Below are positions 42,836 through 51,660 of a DNA stretch of 64,000 nt, one piece after another (position 1 is the first letter of the stretch; each line of letters opens with the position of its first letter). Both the position numbers and the translations under genes were made by a program. The notes beneath the pieces were generated by a model. That model was not told where the DNA came from. It searched no databases and worked only from the letters and a program-made list of their open reading frames with translations. The stretch spans positions 256,574-320,573 of the forward strand of contig NZ_NKXR01000001.1 in assembly GCF_002232035.1 (NCBI RefSeq). Reading direction: 5' to 3'. The stretch comes from Collinsella sp. TF06-26 (GTDB lineage Bacteria > Actinomycetota > Coriobacteriia > Coriobacteriales > Coriobacteriaceae).

Positions 42836-44232
42836 GCAAGCTGTCTCCCGCGCGCAAGCTTGCGCTCGATGTGTTGATGGAGGCCGATCGCCGCGGCATG
42901 TATGCGCGCGACGTGCTGTCCTCTCGCGCATCGGCCAAGGCTATTGACCAGCGCGATTCCGCTTTTGCTGCCCGCTTGGCGCTGGGTGTGGCCGCCACGC
43001 AAGGTATTTTGGACGAACTGCTCGATCAGTTTCTCGATAAGCCTAAAAAGGTTGCGCCGCGTGTTCGCATGGCGCTTCGTATCTCGGCCTTCGAGATGCT
43101 CTACCTGCATACGCCTGGCCGCGTTGCCGTAAGTCAGGGAGTTGAGCTGGTTCGCTGTGGTGCTAAGTCCGCCGCTGGCTTGGCCAATGCTGTACTCCAT
43201 AAGGTTTCAGACAATGTTGAGGACTTTGCTACTGCGTCCGATGTGGATGAGTCTGAGCGACGCTTGGTTCGTCTGTCGCGTCTGATGGGTCTTCCTCGCT
43301 GGCTGTGCGCTCGCATTATGGCGTCGTTTGACACGCCAGAGGGTGCGCTTAACTTTGCCGGCAATCTGGCCCCCGCGCCGCTGGCCCTGCATGAGAACGC
43401 CTTTGCGTCCAAGCCCGATCCGTATATCTCGCAGCTTGTGGCACCCGTGTTCCCGGGTTGCCATGCCCCGGTTGATGCCCAGGTTACCGTTTCGTCGGGC
43501 GTATTTGAGCGCGCTGCTGCCGTGGCCTCGGATCTTAACGCCCAGCTCATCGCCACAGCTGCCACGCGCCCTGGAAGCTGCCTTGAGATTGGTGCCGGTC
43601 GTGGCACCAAGACCTATGTGATGATGTGCCAGGCCAAGCGTGCGGGCTATGAGCGTCAGCATACGGCGCTCGATTTGCATGATCGCAAGTGCGATCTGAA
43701 TCTCGCTCGCCTGCATAAGGCCGGTATTCAGGGCGTTCGTACGGTTTCGGGTGATGCCTGCGAGCTTGATGAAGTACTGACGTCGTTTGATGCCATGCTT
43801 GGCAAGCCGGTTAAGTTCGACACGGTCTTTATCGATGCGCCGTGCTCTGGCACCGGTACCATGCGTCGTCATCCCGAGATCCCTTGGCGCCTGACCGAAA
43901 AAGATGTGACGGTTGAGCTGCCCAAACTGCAGCTTACGATGCTCAAGGAGGCTGCTGCCCGCGTGGCTGCCGGCGGCGAGCTTATCTATGCCACCTGCTC
44001 GGTCTTTGATGAAGAGAACACGCAAGTCGTGGATGCGTTTTTGGCTTCTCCCGAGGGCGCAGGTTTTAGCTTGGCACCCCTCTCCGAGGCGCAGATTCTG
44101 CAGTTACCCGAGTTCGAACAAGCCAAGAAGCTCGTCTCCGTACGCCAAAACGACCGCGGACTTTTCCAAAGCGTCCCCGTAAACGCCGACTCCTACGACG
44201 GCCACTTCTGCGCCCGCCTGGCTCACATGTAA
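42832..44232 (+). CDS. rsmB: 16S rRNA cytosine C5-methyltransferase
   Basis: A 466-residue enzyme. The NusB-like RNA-binding domain (about 1-140) precedes the SAM methyltransferase domain. The SAM site is CLEIGAGRGTKTYVM (about residue 250). The catalytic cysteines lie in DAPCSGTGTMRRHPE (about 336) and IYATCSVF (about 386). RsmB methylates C967 in E. coli. The start overlaps the fmt stop by four bases. Like fmt, its first half has T-rich wobble positions. Confidence 0.92.
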   Translation: MSKLSPARKLALDVLMEADRRGMYARDVLSSRASAKAIDQRDSAFAARLALGVAATQGILDELLDQFLDKPKKVAPRVRMALRISAFEMLYLHTPGRVAVSQGVELVRCGAKSAAGLANAVLHKVSDNVEDFATASDVDESERRLVRLSRLMGLPRWLCARIMASFDTPEGALNFAGNLAPAPLALHENAFASKPDPYISQLVAPVFPGCHAPVDAQVTVSSGVFERAAAVASDLNAQLIATAATRPGSCLEIGAGRGTKTYVMMCQAKRAGYERQHTALDLHDRKCDLNLARLHKAGIQGVRTVSGDACELDEVLTSFDAMLGKPVKFDTVFIDAPCSGTGTMRRHPEIPWRLTEKDVTVELPKLQLTMLKEAAARVAAGGELIYATCSVFDEENTQVVDAFLASPEGAGFSLAPLSEAQILQLPEFEQAKKLVSVRQNDRGLFQSVPVNADSYDGHFCARLAHM

Positions 44233-44237
44233 CAACT

Positions 44238-44305
44238 AAGCTGCGTTGAAATAGGGATTGAAAGACGCTTCTACCCGCTAAACAGTCCTTATTTCACCGC
44301 AACTC
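44238..44305. repeat. 68-bp palindromic element, copy 2
   Basis: 23-base terminal inverted repeats (AAGCTGCGTTGAAATAGGGATTG with the complement of CAGTCCTTATTTCACCGCAACTC, five mismatches) enclose a 22-base centre. It matches the element at 27917-27985 in arm sequence and size. It starts six bases after the rsmB stop and may also end that transcript. Confidence 0.75.
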
Positions 44306-44415
44306 AGGATTTTTCTGGGACGGGGATTAATAAATCGGGCATTAAAGTGGGCGGTTGGATTCGGTAAGTTTCTGGTTACATGAACTGCTCGCAGATTTAA
44401 TATTGAGGGGTTAAA

Positions 44416-45345
44416 ATGATCGATCTTAACAATGACAAGATTGACAATCCTGAAGATAAAACTCAGGAAAATGAAGAGGTTGAGAATTCTTCGAATAAAA
44501 AGCGAGTAATTATTGGTGCCGGTATTGTTGCTCTGCTTATTGCTTGTTGTGTCGGTGGTTATGCTGGTTACAATTACAAACAAGCATGTAGTGAACATAA
44601 TCAGCAGGTTGAAGTTTTGTATTCAAAGGCTAGCGATAGTGTTGCTGCCTTTAAAGCTGATCCTAGGCTGCTAACTTTTGAGCAACGTCTTGATGCCATT
44701 AAAAATGCTCAAAATAATAAAGAGATATTGAATAAAGAAATCTCTGATGACAGTTATAAGTATGCTGATGGCACTTCCCCTGATTGGACGAAGTTGCTTA
44801 ATGAATACGATTCCATAATTAAAGACTGCCGTAATGCTCAAAATAATGAGTGGAATACTTCTCTAGCTGACCATGTTAATTTTGATGTAAATTCTACTAA
44901 AGATACCGACTCTCTCCAACAGCATATAAATAGCCTTAATGGCCTTCTTAATGATATTTCTAATAAAGACAACCAGAAGCTTATTTTTGAAGATGCCAAA
45001 AAGGATTCTAAGAAGTTCATTGATCAAATCAATGAACAGATCAGTCGTTATCAAACTCGTATTGATGATGTAAATAAGGCCAAGGCTGAAGATGAGGCTA
45101 AGGCTCAAGAAGAAGCAACTAAGGCTCAGCAGCAGGCTTCTCAGCAAAATAATTATTCCAGTAATTCTGGTAGTAATTATTCTGGCGGTAGCGGCTATTC
45201 TGATGGCTCCTCTAACGGCGGCGGCAAAATAGTCATTAAAACCATGGACGTTTATGACGAAAATGGTAACTATGTTGGATCGACTCATTGGTATAGCGAT
45301 GGTACCTGTGACGATCCCTATTCTGCCGGTATGGGCGGATTTTAA
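44416..45345 (+). CDS. AT-rich membrane-anchored coiled-coil protein, unknown function
   Basis: I do not recognise a family. The 309-residue product has an acidic, Asn/Glu-rich cytoplasmic N-terminus (about 1-28), one transmembrane helix (VIIGAGIVALLIACCVGGYAG, about 31-51) and a long charged helical region outside (about 55-225). A Gln-rich stretch and a Ser/Gly/Asn/Tyr linker (about 235-270) follow, then a compact end with DVYDENGNYVGSTHWYSDG. GAGGGG precedes the ATG. Codons are strongly A/T-ending, unlike every neighbour, which points to recent transfer. A cell-surface role is plausible from topology only. Confidence 0.7.
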   Translation: MIDLNNDKIDNPEDKTQENEEVENSSNKKRVIIGAGIVALLIACCVGGYAGYNYKQACSEHNQQVEVLYSKASDSVAAFKADPRLLTFEQRLDAIKNAQNNKEILNKEISDDSYKYADGTSPDWTKLLNEYDSIIKDCRNAQNNEWNTSLADHVNFDVNSTKDTDSLQQHINSLNGLLNDISNKDNQKLIFEDAKKDSKKFIDQINEQISRYQTRIDDVNKAKAEDEAKAQEEATKAQQQASQQNNYSSNSGSNYSGGSGYSDGSSNGGGKIVIKTMDVYDENGNYVGSTHWYSDGTCDDPYSAGMGGF

Positions 45346-45350
45346 ATTAT

Positions 45351-45374
45351 GCTAATTATTAAAAATTAATTAGC
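45351..45374 (+). terminator. Possible weak terminator after the AT-rich gene
   Basis: GCTAATTA pairs with TAATTAGC around an eight-base A/T loop, but no T run follows. Confidence 0.35.
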
Positions 45375-45394
45375 TACCTATAGCGCAAAGAAAT

Positions 45395-45424
45395 AGCCCC
45401 GCGATTGGTGTCGGTCGCGGGGCT
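45395..45424 (-). terminator. Terminator after the FmdB-like gene
   Basis: AGCCCCGCGA pairs with TCGCGGGGCT, followed on the minus strand by ATTTCTTTG. Confidence 0.8.
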
Positions 45425-45433
45425 GATTGGTTT

Positions 45434-45670
45434 CTAGTGGTTATGCGGGCAGTTGGCGCAGCAGCCGTTTGTGGCGCTGGTGCTTGAGCCACCGCTGCGC
45501 TGGTCGGTGTTGTAGAAGCCGCTGCCCTCAAACTTGATGCCGCTGGCCGAGAACGTCTTGGCGGCCGGAGCGCCGCAGTTGGGGCACACGACCTCGGGGG
45601 TCTCGGACATGGGATGCTCAACCTCAAACACGTTGCCGCAGCTCGAGCACTTGTAATCGTAGCGCGCCAT
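45434..45670 (-). CDS. FmdB-family zinc-ribbon protein
   Basis: A 78-residue protein with two CxxC pairs, CSSCG (about residue 8) and CPNCG (about 30), forming the FmdB/regulatory zinc ribbon. The second half is Ser/Gly-rich and ends with a further CCANC and HNH, which could bind metal. The role is unknown; members are often annotated as putative regulators. AAAGGAAG precedes the ATG. It is transcribed away from the GH13-GH77 gene, or in series with it on the same strand after a hairpin at 45693. Confidence 0.82.
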   Translation of the reverse strand: MARYDYKCSSCGNVFEVEHPMSETPEVVCPNCGAPAAKTFSASGIKFEGSGFYNTDQRSGGSSTSATNGCCANCPHNH

Positions 45671-45692
45671 AATACTTCCTTTTCAGCACAAA

Positions 45693-45714
45693 GCGGGCAG
45701 ATTACTCTGCCCGC
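45693..45714 (-). other. Hairpin between the GH13-GH77 gene and the FmdB-like gene
   Basis: GCGGGCAGA pairs with TCTGCCCGC around a four-base loop. The trailing minus-strand sequence is TTTGTG, so termination is likely only partial. Confidence 0.45.
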
Positions 45715-45758
45715 AAAAATTCAAACGTCTGTAACTGTACCCTATATCGGGCGTTTTA

Positions 45759-48700
45759 TCACGCTTCGCCCCAGAATCTATGCGTGTTGCGCAGGAGCTG
45801 TGCGGTTTTGCCCTCAGCGGCCGCAACGTCGGCCTCGTCAGCCTGCCAGGTCCAGTTGCCCGTGGCCACGCCCGGTACGTTCATGCGCGTGTCGTCGCCA
45901 AGCCCCAGCACGTCCTGCAGCGGCATCATCACCAGGGGAGCGTCGCTTGTCAGCGCGTCGCTCATCAGCTTGGCTGCCAGCTCAACACCGCTCGGCTCGT
46001 CGCCGCCCGCAAAGGAGCGCGTGCACCAACCCGCGAGCGTCGACGTGTCGTGAGTCGATGTGTACAGGATCTTGCCGGGCGTAGGGTGCACGCCGCAACG
46101 AACGTCGTAATCGCTAAACTCCAGTACGTCCATACCGGGGAAGCCGCAAGTCGAAGCCATGGCGCGAACACCGGGCGTCAGGTAGCCCAGGTCCTCGGCG
46201 ATAAAGTTGAGCGGACCCAGCTCGTCATAGGCGGTCTGGAAAAGGTCCTTGCCCGGTCCTGCCAGCCAACGCCCGTCGGCGCATGCCTTGCCCGCGGGAA
46301 TGCTGAAATAGCTGTGGAATCCCAGGAAGTGATCCAGGCGCACGCGGTCGTAGAGCGAAAACGCACGACGCAGGCGATCCATCCACCAGCTATAGCCGTT
46401 CTGCTTCATGTGGTCCCAGCGGAACGTCGGGTTGCCCCATACCTGGCCCTCGGGCGCAAAGTTGTCGGGCGGCGCGCCAGAAATCTCAATCGCCTTACCG
46501 GTATCGGACAGCCAGAAGTTCTCGGGCTCGCTCCATGCATCGGCCGAATCGTCCGAGACATACATCGGGATATCGCCGATGACCTCGATGCCCTTCTTGT
46601 GCGCGTAGTTCATGAGCTCGCACCAGGCTAGGTCAAAGCGGTACTGCATGTACGCCTGCAGCTCTGCCTCGTCGTGGAAACGCTTGTCGTCGATCAGGTG
46701 CTCGTTGTAGCGCGCGACATCCGCCGGCCAATCGTGGCGCGACTCGCCCTCAAAGTACTTCTTAACGGCCATGTAGACGCAGTATTTCTCGAGCCAATCG
46801 GCGTTGCGATGTTTAAACGCGGTGTAGAGCGGATCTGCATCTTCGCGGCCACGGGCCTTCCAAGTCTCAAAGTCGGCCGCCAGCTCCTCTTGGCTCTCGG
46901 GCAGCAGGTCAATATTGCCCGCAAAGGCCGAAGGCCCGGCGTAAGGGGAGCGGAAGAAGTCCGTTGGGTTGACAGGTAGGACCTGCCAGTAGCGCATGCC
47001 CATAGCGGACAGATGGTCGAGAAAGCGACGCGTGGGCGCGCCGATCGTGCCGGGCTTGCCGTCATCGGTCGGTACCGAGGTGATATGGCACACAACGCCC
47101 GCGCCGTAATCGAGCGGCTCCTGCAGGCGCTGCTCGGCATGGTGATAGATGATCGACGAGCCCAGCGGATACAAATCGAGCGTGACCGTGCCGTTGTGGA
47201 TCTCGCACTCGTGACCGCTGATCACGTCACTCGCGCATTCGTCGAGCGCCGGAATCGTCACGCGGTGCGAATTGCGCAGGCTGCGGTTGATGATAACCGT
47301 CGCGGACTCGCCATCCTTGCCCGTGCGGTTGTATGCCAGCACCTCGTCGTTGAGCGCGAAGGCCTTGATCTCGCCGTCGATCATAAACGGCAGTGCGCGG
47401 CGTACGGCGGAGGCGTTTTTGACAATAGCCAGCGTGTCGAAGTCGTGCAGTTGGTCCTTGGTCGGCAGGGTGCGGCGGTTACCCGGATCGGTTAGACCCT
47501 CCAGGCCGTATTCGTCGCCGTAGTAGATCGAAGGCACGCCGGGGAAGGTCATCTGCATGAGCGTGGCGAGCCAAAAACGGCTCTTGGCCAGGCCCATCGA
47601 GTTCTCGTCCAGGCGCCATTTGCTGCGCTCGCACTCGGGCAGCTGCGACTCGTCGGGGCCGCCGCCGAGCACCGAGATAATGCGCGGACGGTCGTGGCTC
47701 GAAAGCAGATTAAGCGCGCAAGACAGGGCCTCACGCGGATAGTTCTCTCGGAGGGTCTCGATATCTTCAGCAGCTTGGTAAGCGTTTTTGTAGCCCATCA
47801 AAAAGCCGATGACCATGTCGCGGAAGGGGTAATCCATAGCCGAGTCGAGCTCGGAGCCTTGTAGGTAGCGACGCAGATGGCCGTAGCTGATCTTGTTGGA
47901 GGCGTCTTCCCAGACTTCGCCGAGCAACAGTGCGTCAGGCTTTTCGGCAAGTACTGCCTTCTTGATCTCGGTCAGGAAATCGTCCGAAAGCTCGTCGGCC
48001 ACGTCTAGGCGCCAGCCATGAGCGCCGGCACGTAGCCATTTACGGATCACGCCGTCCTTGCCCAGGAGCCGCTCGCGTACCAGCTCGGAGCTCTCATTGA
48101 TAGCGGGCATGTTACCCACGCCCCACCAGCAGTCGTACGAGCCGTCCTCGTGGAAATAAAACGCATCGCGCCACGGCGAATTCTCGCTCTGCCACGCGCC
48201 CACGCCGGGGTAGTTGCCATAGCGGTTGAAATAGATGGAGTCGTCACCCGTATGGTTAAAGACGCCGTCCAGGATGATGGAAATGCCCAGCTTCTCGGCA
48301 GCCTGACACAGTTCGGTAAAGTCCTGCTCGGTGCCCAGAATCGGATCGATCTTGGTGTAATCGGCGGTGTCGTAGCGGTGGTTACTCGCGGCTTCAAAAA
48401 TGGGGTTGAGGTAGATAGCTGTAAATCCCAACTCGGCGATGCGGGGCAGGTCTTCCTGGATGCCCTTGAGCGACCCGCCGTAGAAGTCCCAGGTTTTGAT
48501 GGAGCCGTCTTCGGCGCGCTCGTACACGGGCGGCTCGTTCCAGTCCTCGACCATACGGCGCTGGATTCCGTTGCGCGGTTTTTCGACCTCGGCCAGCGTG
48601 CGCTCGCGCCAGTTTTCGTCACGGGCGTAGCGATCGGGGAAGATCTGGTAGACCATGCCACGCTCGTACCACTCGGGACGCACTTCGCGGTGCTTATAGA

Positions 48701-49055
48701 CGGTAATCTGGAAGGACGGAACCTCGGCGTAGCCGTAAGTTACGCCCTCGCCACCGGTGCGGCCTTGCGGCGCGCCCAGGCGAACCTCGGGCTGGCCCTC
48801 GATATTGCAGATAAAGCTGTACCAGATAAGACAGGGCTCGGTGCACTCAAGCTCTACGGTAAATATGCCGTCGCCCTCGTGCGTCATGGGATACAGAGAC
48901 TCACCGATCTCATCTACCCAGGTGCGCAGAGTAAGCGTTGCCTGGTTGGGATCGGCATCCTCCAAAATCACCGAGAGTGCAACGGAAGTTCCAGTGGTCA
49001 CAGCGCCAAACGGAGTGCGAAACTGCGGTAGACGGCTGTTGTGTATCAATCTCAT
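45759..49055 (-). CDS. GH13 amylase/neopullulanase fused to GH77 4-alpha-glucanotransferase
   Basis: A 1098-residue intracellular two-enzyme protein for maltodextrin or glycogen use. Residues 1 to about 130 form an N-terminal beta domain. A GH13 barrel follows (from RGMVYQIFPDRYARD) with the nucleophile Asp in GWRLDVADE (about 351), the acid/base Glu in LLLGEVWED (about 380) and the third Asp in SSHDRPR. From about residue 652 (GVVCHITSVP) a MalQ-type GH77 begins, with RLDHFLGF (nucleophile Asp, about 905), IAEDLGYL (Glu, about 952) and STHDTSTLAGW (about 998). Both active sites look complete. No signal peptide. The upstream region carries GGTAAAAC-type half-sites. The start has no strong ribosome site. 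Confidence 0.92.
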   Translation of the reverse strand: MRLIHNSRLPQFRTPFGAVTTGTSVALSVILEDADPNQATLTLRTWVDEIGESLYPMTHEGDGIFTVELECTEPCLIWYSFICNIEGQPEVRLGAPQGRTGGEGVTYGYAEVPSFQITVYKHREVRPEWYERGMVYQIFPDRYARDENWRERTLAEVEKPRNGIQRRMVEDWNEPPVYERAEDGSIKTWDFYGGSLKGIQEDLPRIAELGFTAIYLNPIFEAASNHRYDTADYTKIDPILGTEQDFTELCQAAEKLGISIILDGVFNHTGDDSIYFNRYGNYPGVGAWQSENSPWRDAFYFHEDGSYDCWWGVGNMPAINESSELVRERLLGKDGVIRKWLRAGAHGWRLDVADELSDDFLTEIKKAVLAEKPDALLLGEVWEDASNKISYGHLRRYLQGSELDSAMDYPFRDMVIGFLMGYKNAYQAAEDIETLRENYPREALSCALNLLSSHDRPRIISVLGGGPDESQLPECERSKWRLDENSMGLAKSRFWLATLMQMTFPGVPSIYYGDEYGLEGLTDPGNRRTLPTKDQLHDFDTLAIVKNASAVRRALPFMIDGEIKAFALNDEVLAYNRTGKDGESATVIINRSLRNSHRVTIPALDECASDVISGHECEIHNGTVTLDLYPLGSSIIYHHAEQRLQEPLDYGAGVVCHITSVPTDDGKPGTIGAPTRRFLDHLSAMGMRYWQVLPVNPTDFFRSPYAGPSAFAGNIDLLPESQEELAADFETWKARGREDADPLYTAFKHRNADWLEKYCVYMAVKKYFEGESRHDWPADVARYNEHLIDDKRFHDEAELQAYMQYRFDLAWCELMNYAHKKGIEVIGDIPMYVSDDSADAWSEPENFWLSDTGKAIEISGAPPDNFAPEGQVWGNPTFRWDHMKQNGYSWWMDRLRRAFSLYDRVRLDHFLGFHSYFSIPAGKACADGRWLAGPGKDLFQTAYDELGPLNFIAEDLGYLTPGVRAMASTCGFPGMDVLEFSDYDVRCGVHPTPGKILYTSTHDTSTLAGWCTRSFAGGDEPSGVELAAKLMSDALTSDAPLVMMPLQDVLGLGDDTRMNVPGVATGNWTWQADEADVAAAEGKTAQLLRNTHRFWGEA

Positions 49056-49078
49056 AGTACGGTCCAGTTCAATAGAAT

Positions 49079-49094
49079 CATGGCCTGCGGGCCA
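49079..49094 (-). other. Small hairpin in the GH13-GH77 leader
   Basis: CATGGCC and GGCCATG form a short stem just upstream of the GH13-GH77 start. A role in translation is possible but unproven. Confidence 0.3.
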
Positions 49095-49152
49095 TGGGTT
49101 TTACGCCTAAGATGTAAGTATATCTGTAGTACACAGGGTGTATAAACAACAT

Positions 49153-49198
49153 CCGTTTACCATCGGCGAACGGTTGTCCTAGAAAATCGTTTTACCAC
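49153..49198 (-). promoter_or_regulatory. Candidate repressor half-sites upstream of the GH13-GH77 gene
   Basis: On the minus strand GTGGTAAAACGATTTTC (49198-49182) and GATGGTAAACGG (49164-49153) resemble the GGTAAAAC sites at 59041-59110. The spacing and placement upstream of an alpha-glucan gene suggest a LacI-type sugar repressor. Confidence 0.45.
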
Positions 49199-49209
49199 TA
49201 CCTACAGAG

Positions 49210-49236
49210 AAGGGGCGCCCGGTTGGAGCGCCCCTT
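49210..49236 (-). terminator. Terminator after glgA
   Basis: AAGGGGCGC pairs with GCGCCCCTT around a nine-base loop, followed on the minus strand by CTCTG. It ends the glycogen operon. Confidence 0.75.
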
Positions 49237-49272
49237 GCTTAGGGTTTGATGAGGTTTTGGATCGTCTGTGGG

Positions 49273-51570
49273 CTAGCGACGCTTGCGGGTGGCCGTTGCC
49301 TTGCGGACGGAGGTCTTCTTGGTCGGAGCCTTTTCCTCGGTCGAAGCGGCGGGGGAGACCGGGGCCTCCTTGGCGGGTTCGACCTTTGCCGTAGCCTTCG
49401 GAGCGGTCTTGACCTTAGCGGCCTTCGGTGCCGGCTTGGGCTTTGCCTCGGGCTTGGTCTCCTCTTTGACGGCGGCGGGCATAGCCTCTGCCTTAGGAGC
49501 GGCAGCCTTTGCCGTGGTCTTCTTGGCCGTCGTCGTGCGCTTTCGCGTGGTGGTCTTGGCGGCGGGCTTGGCCTCGACGGTTGCCTCCGCCTTGGACTCT
49601 GCAGGCGTCTCCTCGACCTTGGCTGCCGGCTTTTCGGCTGCCTTGGTCGCGGCGGCCTTGGTAGCCGTCGCCTTCGTAGCTGTAGTCTTCTTGGCGGTCG
49701 CGGTTGTCTTCTTGGCAGCGGTCTTTGCCGGAGCCTTGGCGGCCGGTTTGTCCTCAGCGACCTCGGCCTTTACCTCGGGAGCAGCCTCGGCCTCGGCGGC
49801 CTTCTTGGCAGCGGCGGTCGTGCGCTTGCGCGTGGTCGTTGTCTTGGCAGCCGTTGTTTTAGTCGCGGCGGCCTTGACCGTCGTAACCTTCTTAGCGGTC
49901 GTCTTACGGGTCGTGGTCTTCTTAGCTGCGGGCTTTGCAGCGGGCTTGACCTCGTCCTCTGCCTCAAGAGCAACCTCAGCCTTCACCTTAGGCTCGGCCT
50001 TTGCGGGCTCAGCCTCAACCGGCTTCTCTTCGGCCTTGGGCTCCTCAGCGGCCACCGGCCCAGCAACAGCCTCAGGCTCGTCGACAACAGCCGCCGGCCT
50101 CTCAATCTCCGGATGCATAAAGAAGTACAGGTCCAGATACTTGTCGGCCGAGCGCGTCCAGCTAAAGTCCTGGCTCATGGCCTGCGTGACCAGCTGGTTC
50201 CAGGCGTCGCGGTTGTCCCAGAACAGGCGTGCCGCGCGGAACACGGCGTCGCCCATCTCGTCGCCGTTAAAGTTGCTAAACGAGAAGCCCGTGCCCTCGC
50301 CGGTAAACTCGTTGTACGGGATCACAGTGTCCTTCAGGCCACCGGTCTCGCGCACGATGGGTAGGGTGCCGTAGCGCATGGCGATGATCTGCGACAGTCC
50401 GCAGGGCTCAAACTTCGAAGGCATTAGGAACATGTCGGCGGCGGCATACATACGCTGCGACAGCGCAGGATCGAACTCGATGCGTGCGGCCATGGTGCCG
50501 GGGTACTTGTCCTGGAAGTAGCGCAGTCCGTCCTCGTAGTCGCGGTCGCCAGTGCCAAGCACCGCCACCTGCACGCCGCCGGCCAAAATGCGGTCGAGCG
50601 CGTACATGACCAGGTCCATGCCCTTCTGGCGCGTCAGGCGCGTGACCATCACCATGAGCGGACGGTCGTCGCGAACCTCGAGCCCCAGCTCTTCCTGCAG
50701 CTTGGCCTTGCACACGGCCTTGCCGGAGCGGTCTTCAACCGTGTAGTTGGCGGCAATGCGTTTGTCGGTCGCCGGGTCAAAGCCTGCCACATCAATGCCA
50801 TTAAGGATGCCCTGCAGCGCGTACGAACGCTCGCGCAGCACGCCATCCAGGCCCTCGCCAAACTCGGGCGTCTGGATCTCGTTGGCATAGGTGGGGCTCA
50901 CCGTGGTGATGGCGTCGGCATAGCGCAGGGCGCCCAGCATGTAGTTGATGCTGCAGGCGTCGCAACGCAGCTGCGAGGCGGCCGCCGGAATGTGCGCCAC
51001 ACCCAGGATGTCCTCCATCACGGTGTCGCTAAACTGGCCCTGGAACGCCACGTTGTGGATCGAGAACACGGTCTTGACGCGGTCGTACAGCGGCAGGCCC
51101 TGGTAGAACTCGCGCAAGAACACGGGCGCCAGTGCGGTCTGCCAGTCGTTGCAGTGCAGAATGTCGCACTCAAAGCCGGCCGGCAGGTGCTGCAGGCTCT
51201 CGGTGATGGCCTTGGAGAAGAACGCAAAACGCTCGCCGTCGTCAAAGAAGCCATACGGATAGTCGCGCGCAAAGTAGCGCTCGTTGTCGATGAACATATA
51301 GGTGACGCCGTCGTGCTCGAGCTTCTCGAGTCCGCAGTACTCATTGCGCCAGCCCAGGCTCACGTAAAAATCGGAGAAGTGCTCCATCTGTGCCTTGTAC
51401 TCGTCCTTGATGGTGGCGTACTTGGGCACCATCACGATAACCTCGGCGCCGGCGCGCACGAGCGCCGCAGGCAGCGAGCCCGCCACGTCGCCCAGGCCAC
51501 CGGTTTTCACAAACGGTGCGCACTCGGCCGAGGCAAACACGATCTGCATCTTTTTGCTGGAATCAGCCAT
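49273..51570 (-). CDS. glgA: Glycogen synthase with a long Lys/Ala/Thr-rich C-terminal tail
   Basis: A 765-residue GT5 enzyme that extends glycogen from ADP-glucose. The catalytic part (about residues 1-485) has SAECAPFVKTGGLGDVAGSL near the start, CDILHCNDWQTALAP, and PSKFEPCGLSQ (about 382). The rest, about 280 residues, is a low-complexity tail of repeated KTTTRK, AAKK, KPAAK and EAKPAA units, resembling histone H1 or bacterial histone-like tails. Normal GlgA has about 480 residues. The ATG at 51570 follows GGGAGACA; the ATG at 51582 is an alternative. Last gene of the glycogen operon, before a terminator. Confidence 0.92.
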   Translation of the reverse strand: MADSSKKMQIVFASAECAPFVKTGGLGDVAGSLPAALVRAGAEVIVMVPKYATIKDEYKAQMEHFSDFYVSLGWRNEYCGLEKLEHDGVTYMFIDNERYFARDYPYGFFDDGERFAFFSKAITESLQHLPAGFECDILHCNDWQTALAPVFLREFYQGLPLYDRVKTVFSIHNVAFQGQFSDTVMEDILGVAHIPAAASQLRCDACSINYMLGALRYADAITTVSPTYANEIQTPEFGEGLDGVLRERSYALQGILNGIDVAGFDPATDKRIAANYTVEDRSGKAVCKAKLQEELGLEVRDDRPLMVMVTRLTRQKGMDLVMYALDRILAGGVQVAVLGTGDRDYEDGLRYFQDKYPGTMAARIEFDPALSQRMYAAADMFLMPSKFEPCGLSQIIAMRYGTLPIVRETGGLKDTVIPYNEFTGEGTGFSFSNFNGDEMGDAVFRAARLFWDNRDAWNQLVTQAMSQDFSWTRSADKYLDLYFFMHPEIERPAAVVDEPEAVAGPVAAEEPKAEEKPVEAEPAKAEPKVKAEVALEAEDEVKPAAKPAAKKTTTRKTTAKKVTTVKAAATKTTAAKTTTTRKRTTAAAKKAAEAEAAPEVKAEVAEDKPAAKAPAKTAAKKTTATAKKTTATKATATKAAATKAAEKPAAKVEETPAESKAEATVEAKPAAKTTTRKRTTTAKKTTAKAAAPKAEAMPAAVKEETKPEAKPKPAPKAAKVKTAPKATAKVEPAKEAPVSPAASTEEKAPTKKTSVRKATATRKRR

Positions 51571-51660
51571 ATTGTCTCCCATGTTGCAATTCGAGAATAG
51601 CCGCCTGGCACAAACCGGGCGGCTATTCTACATGTTACGAGCGATGTTGCGGTGCCAACG

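Noticed and set aside
44376-44403. TTACAT and TAATAT as a promoter for the AT-rich gene
   Set aside because: The spacing is acceptable, but transcription would begin within the ribosome-binding site.
49246-50364. Gly/Leu-rich 372-codon plus-strand frame opposite the glgA tail
   Set aside because: It is the complement of the Lys/Ala repeats, which are in frame with the GlgA catalytic domain.
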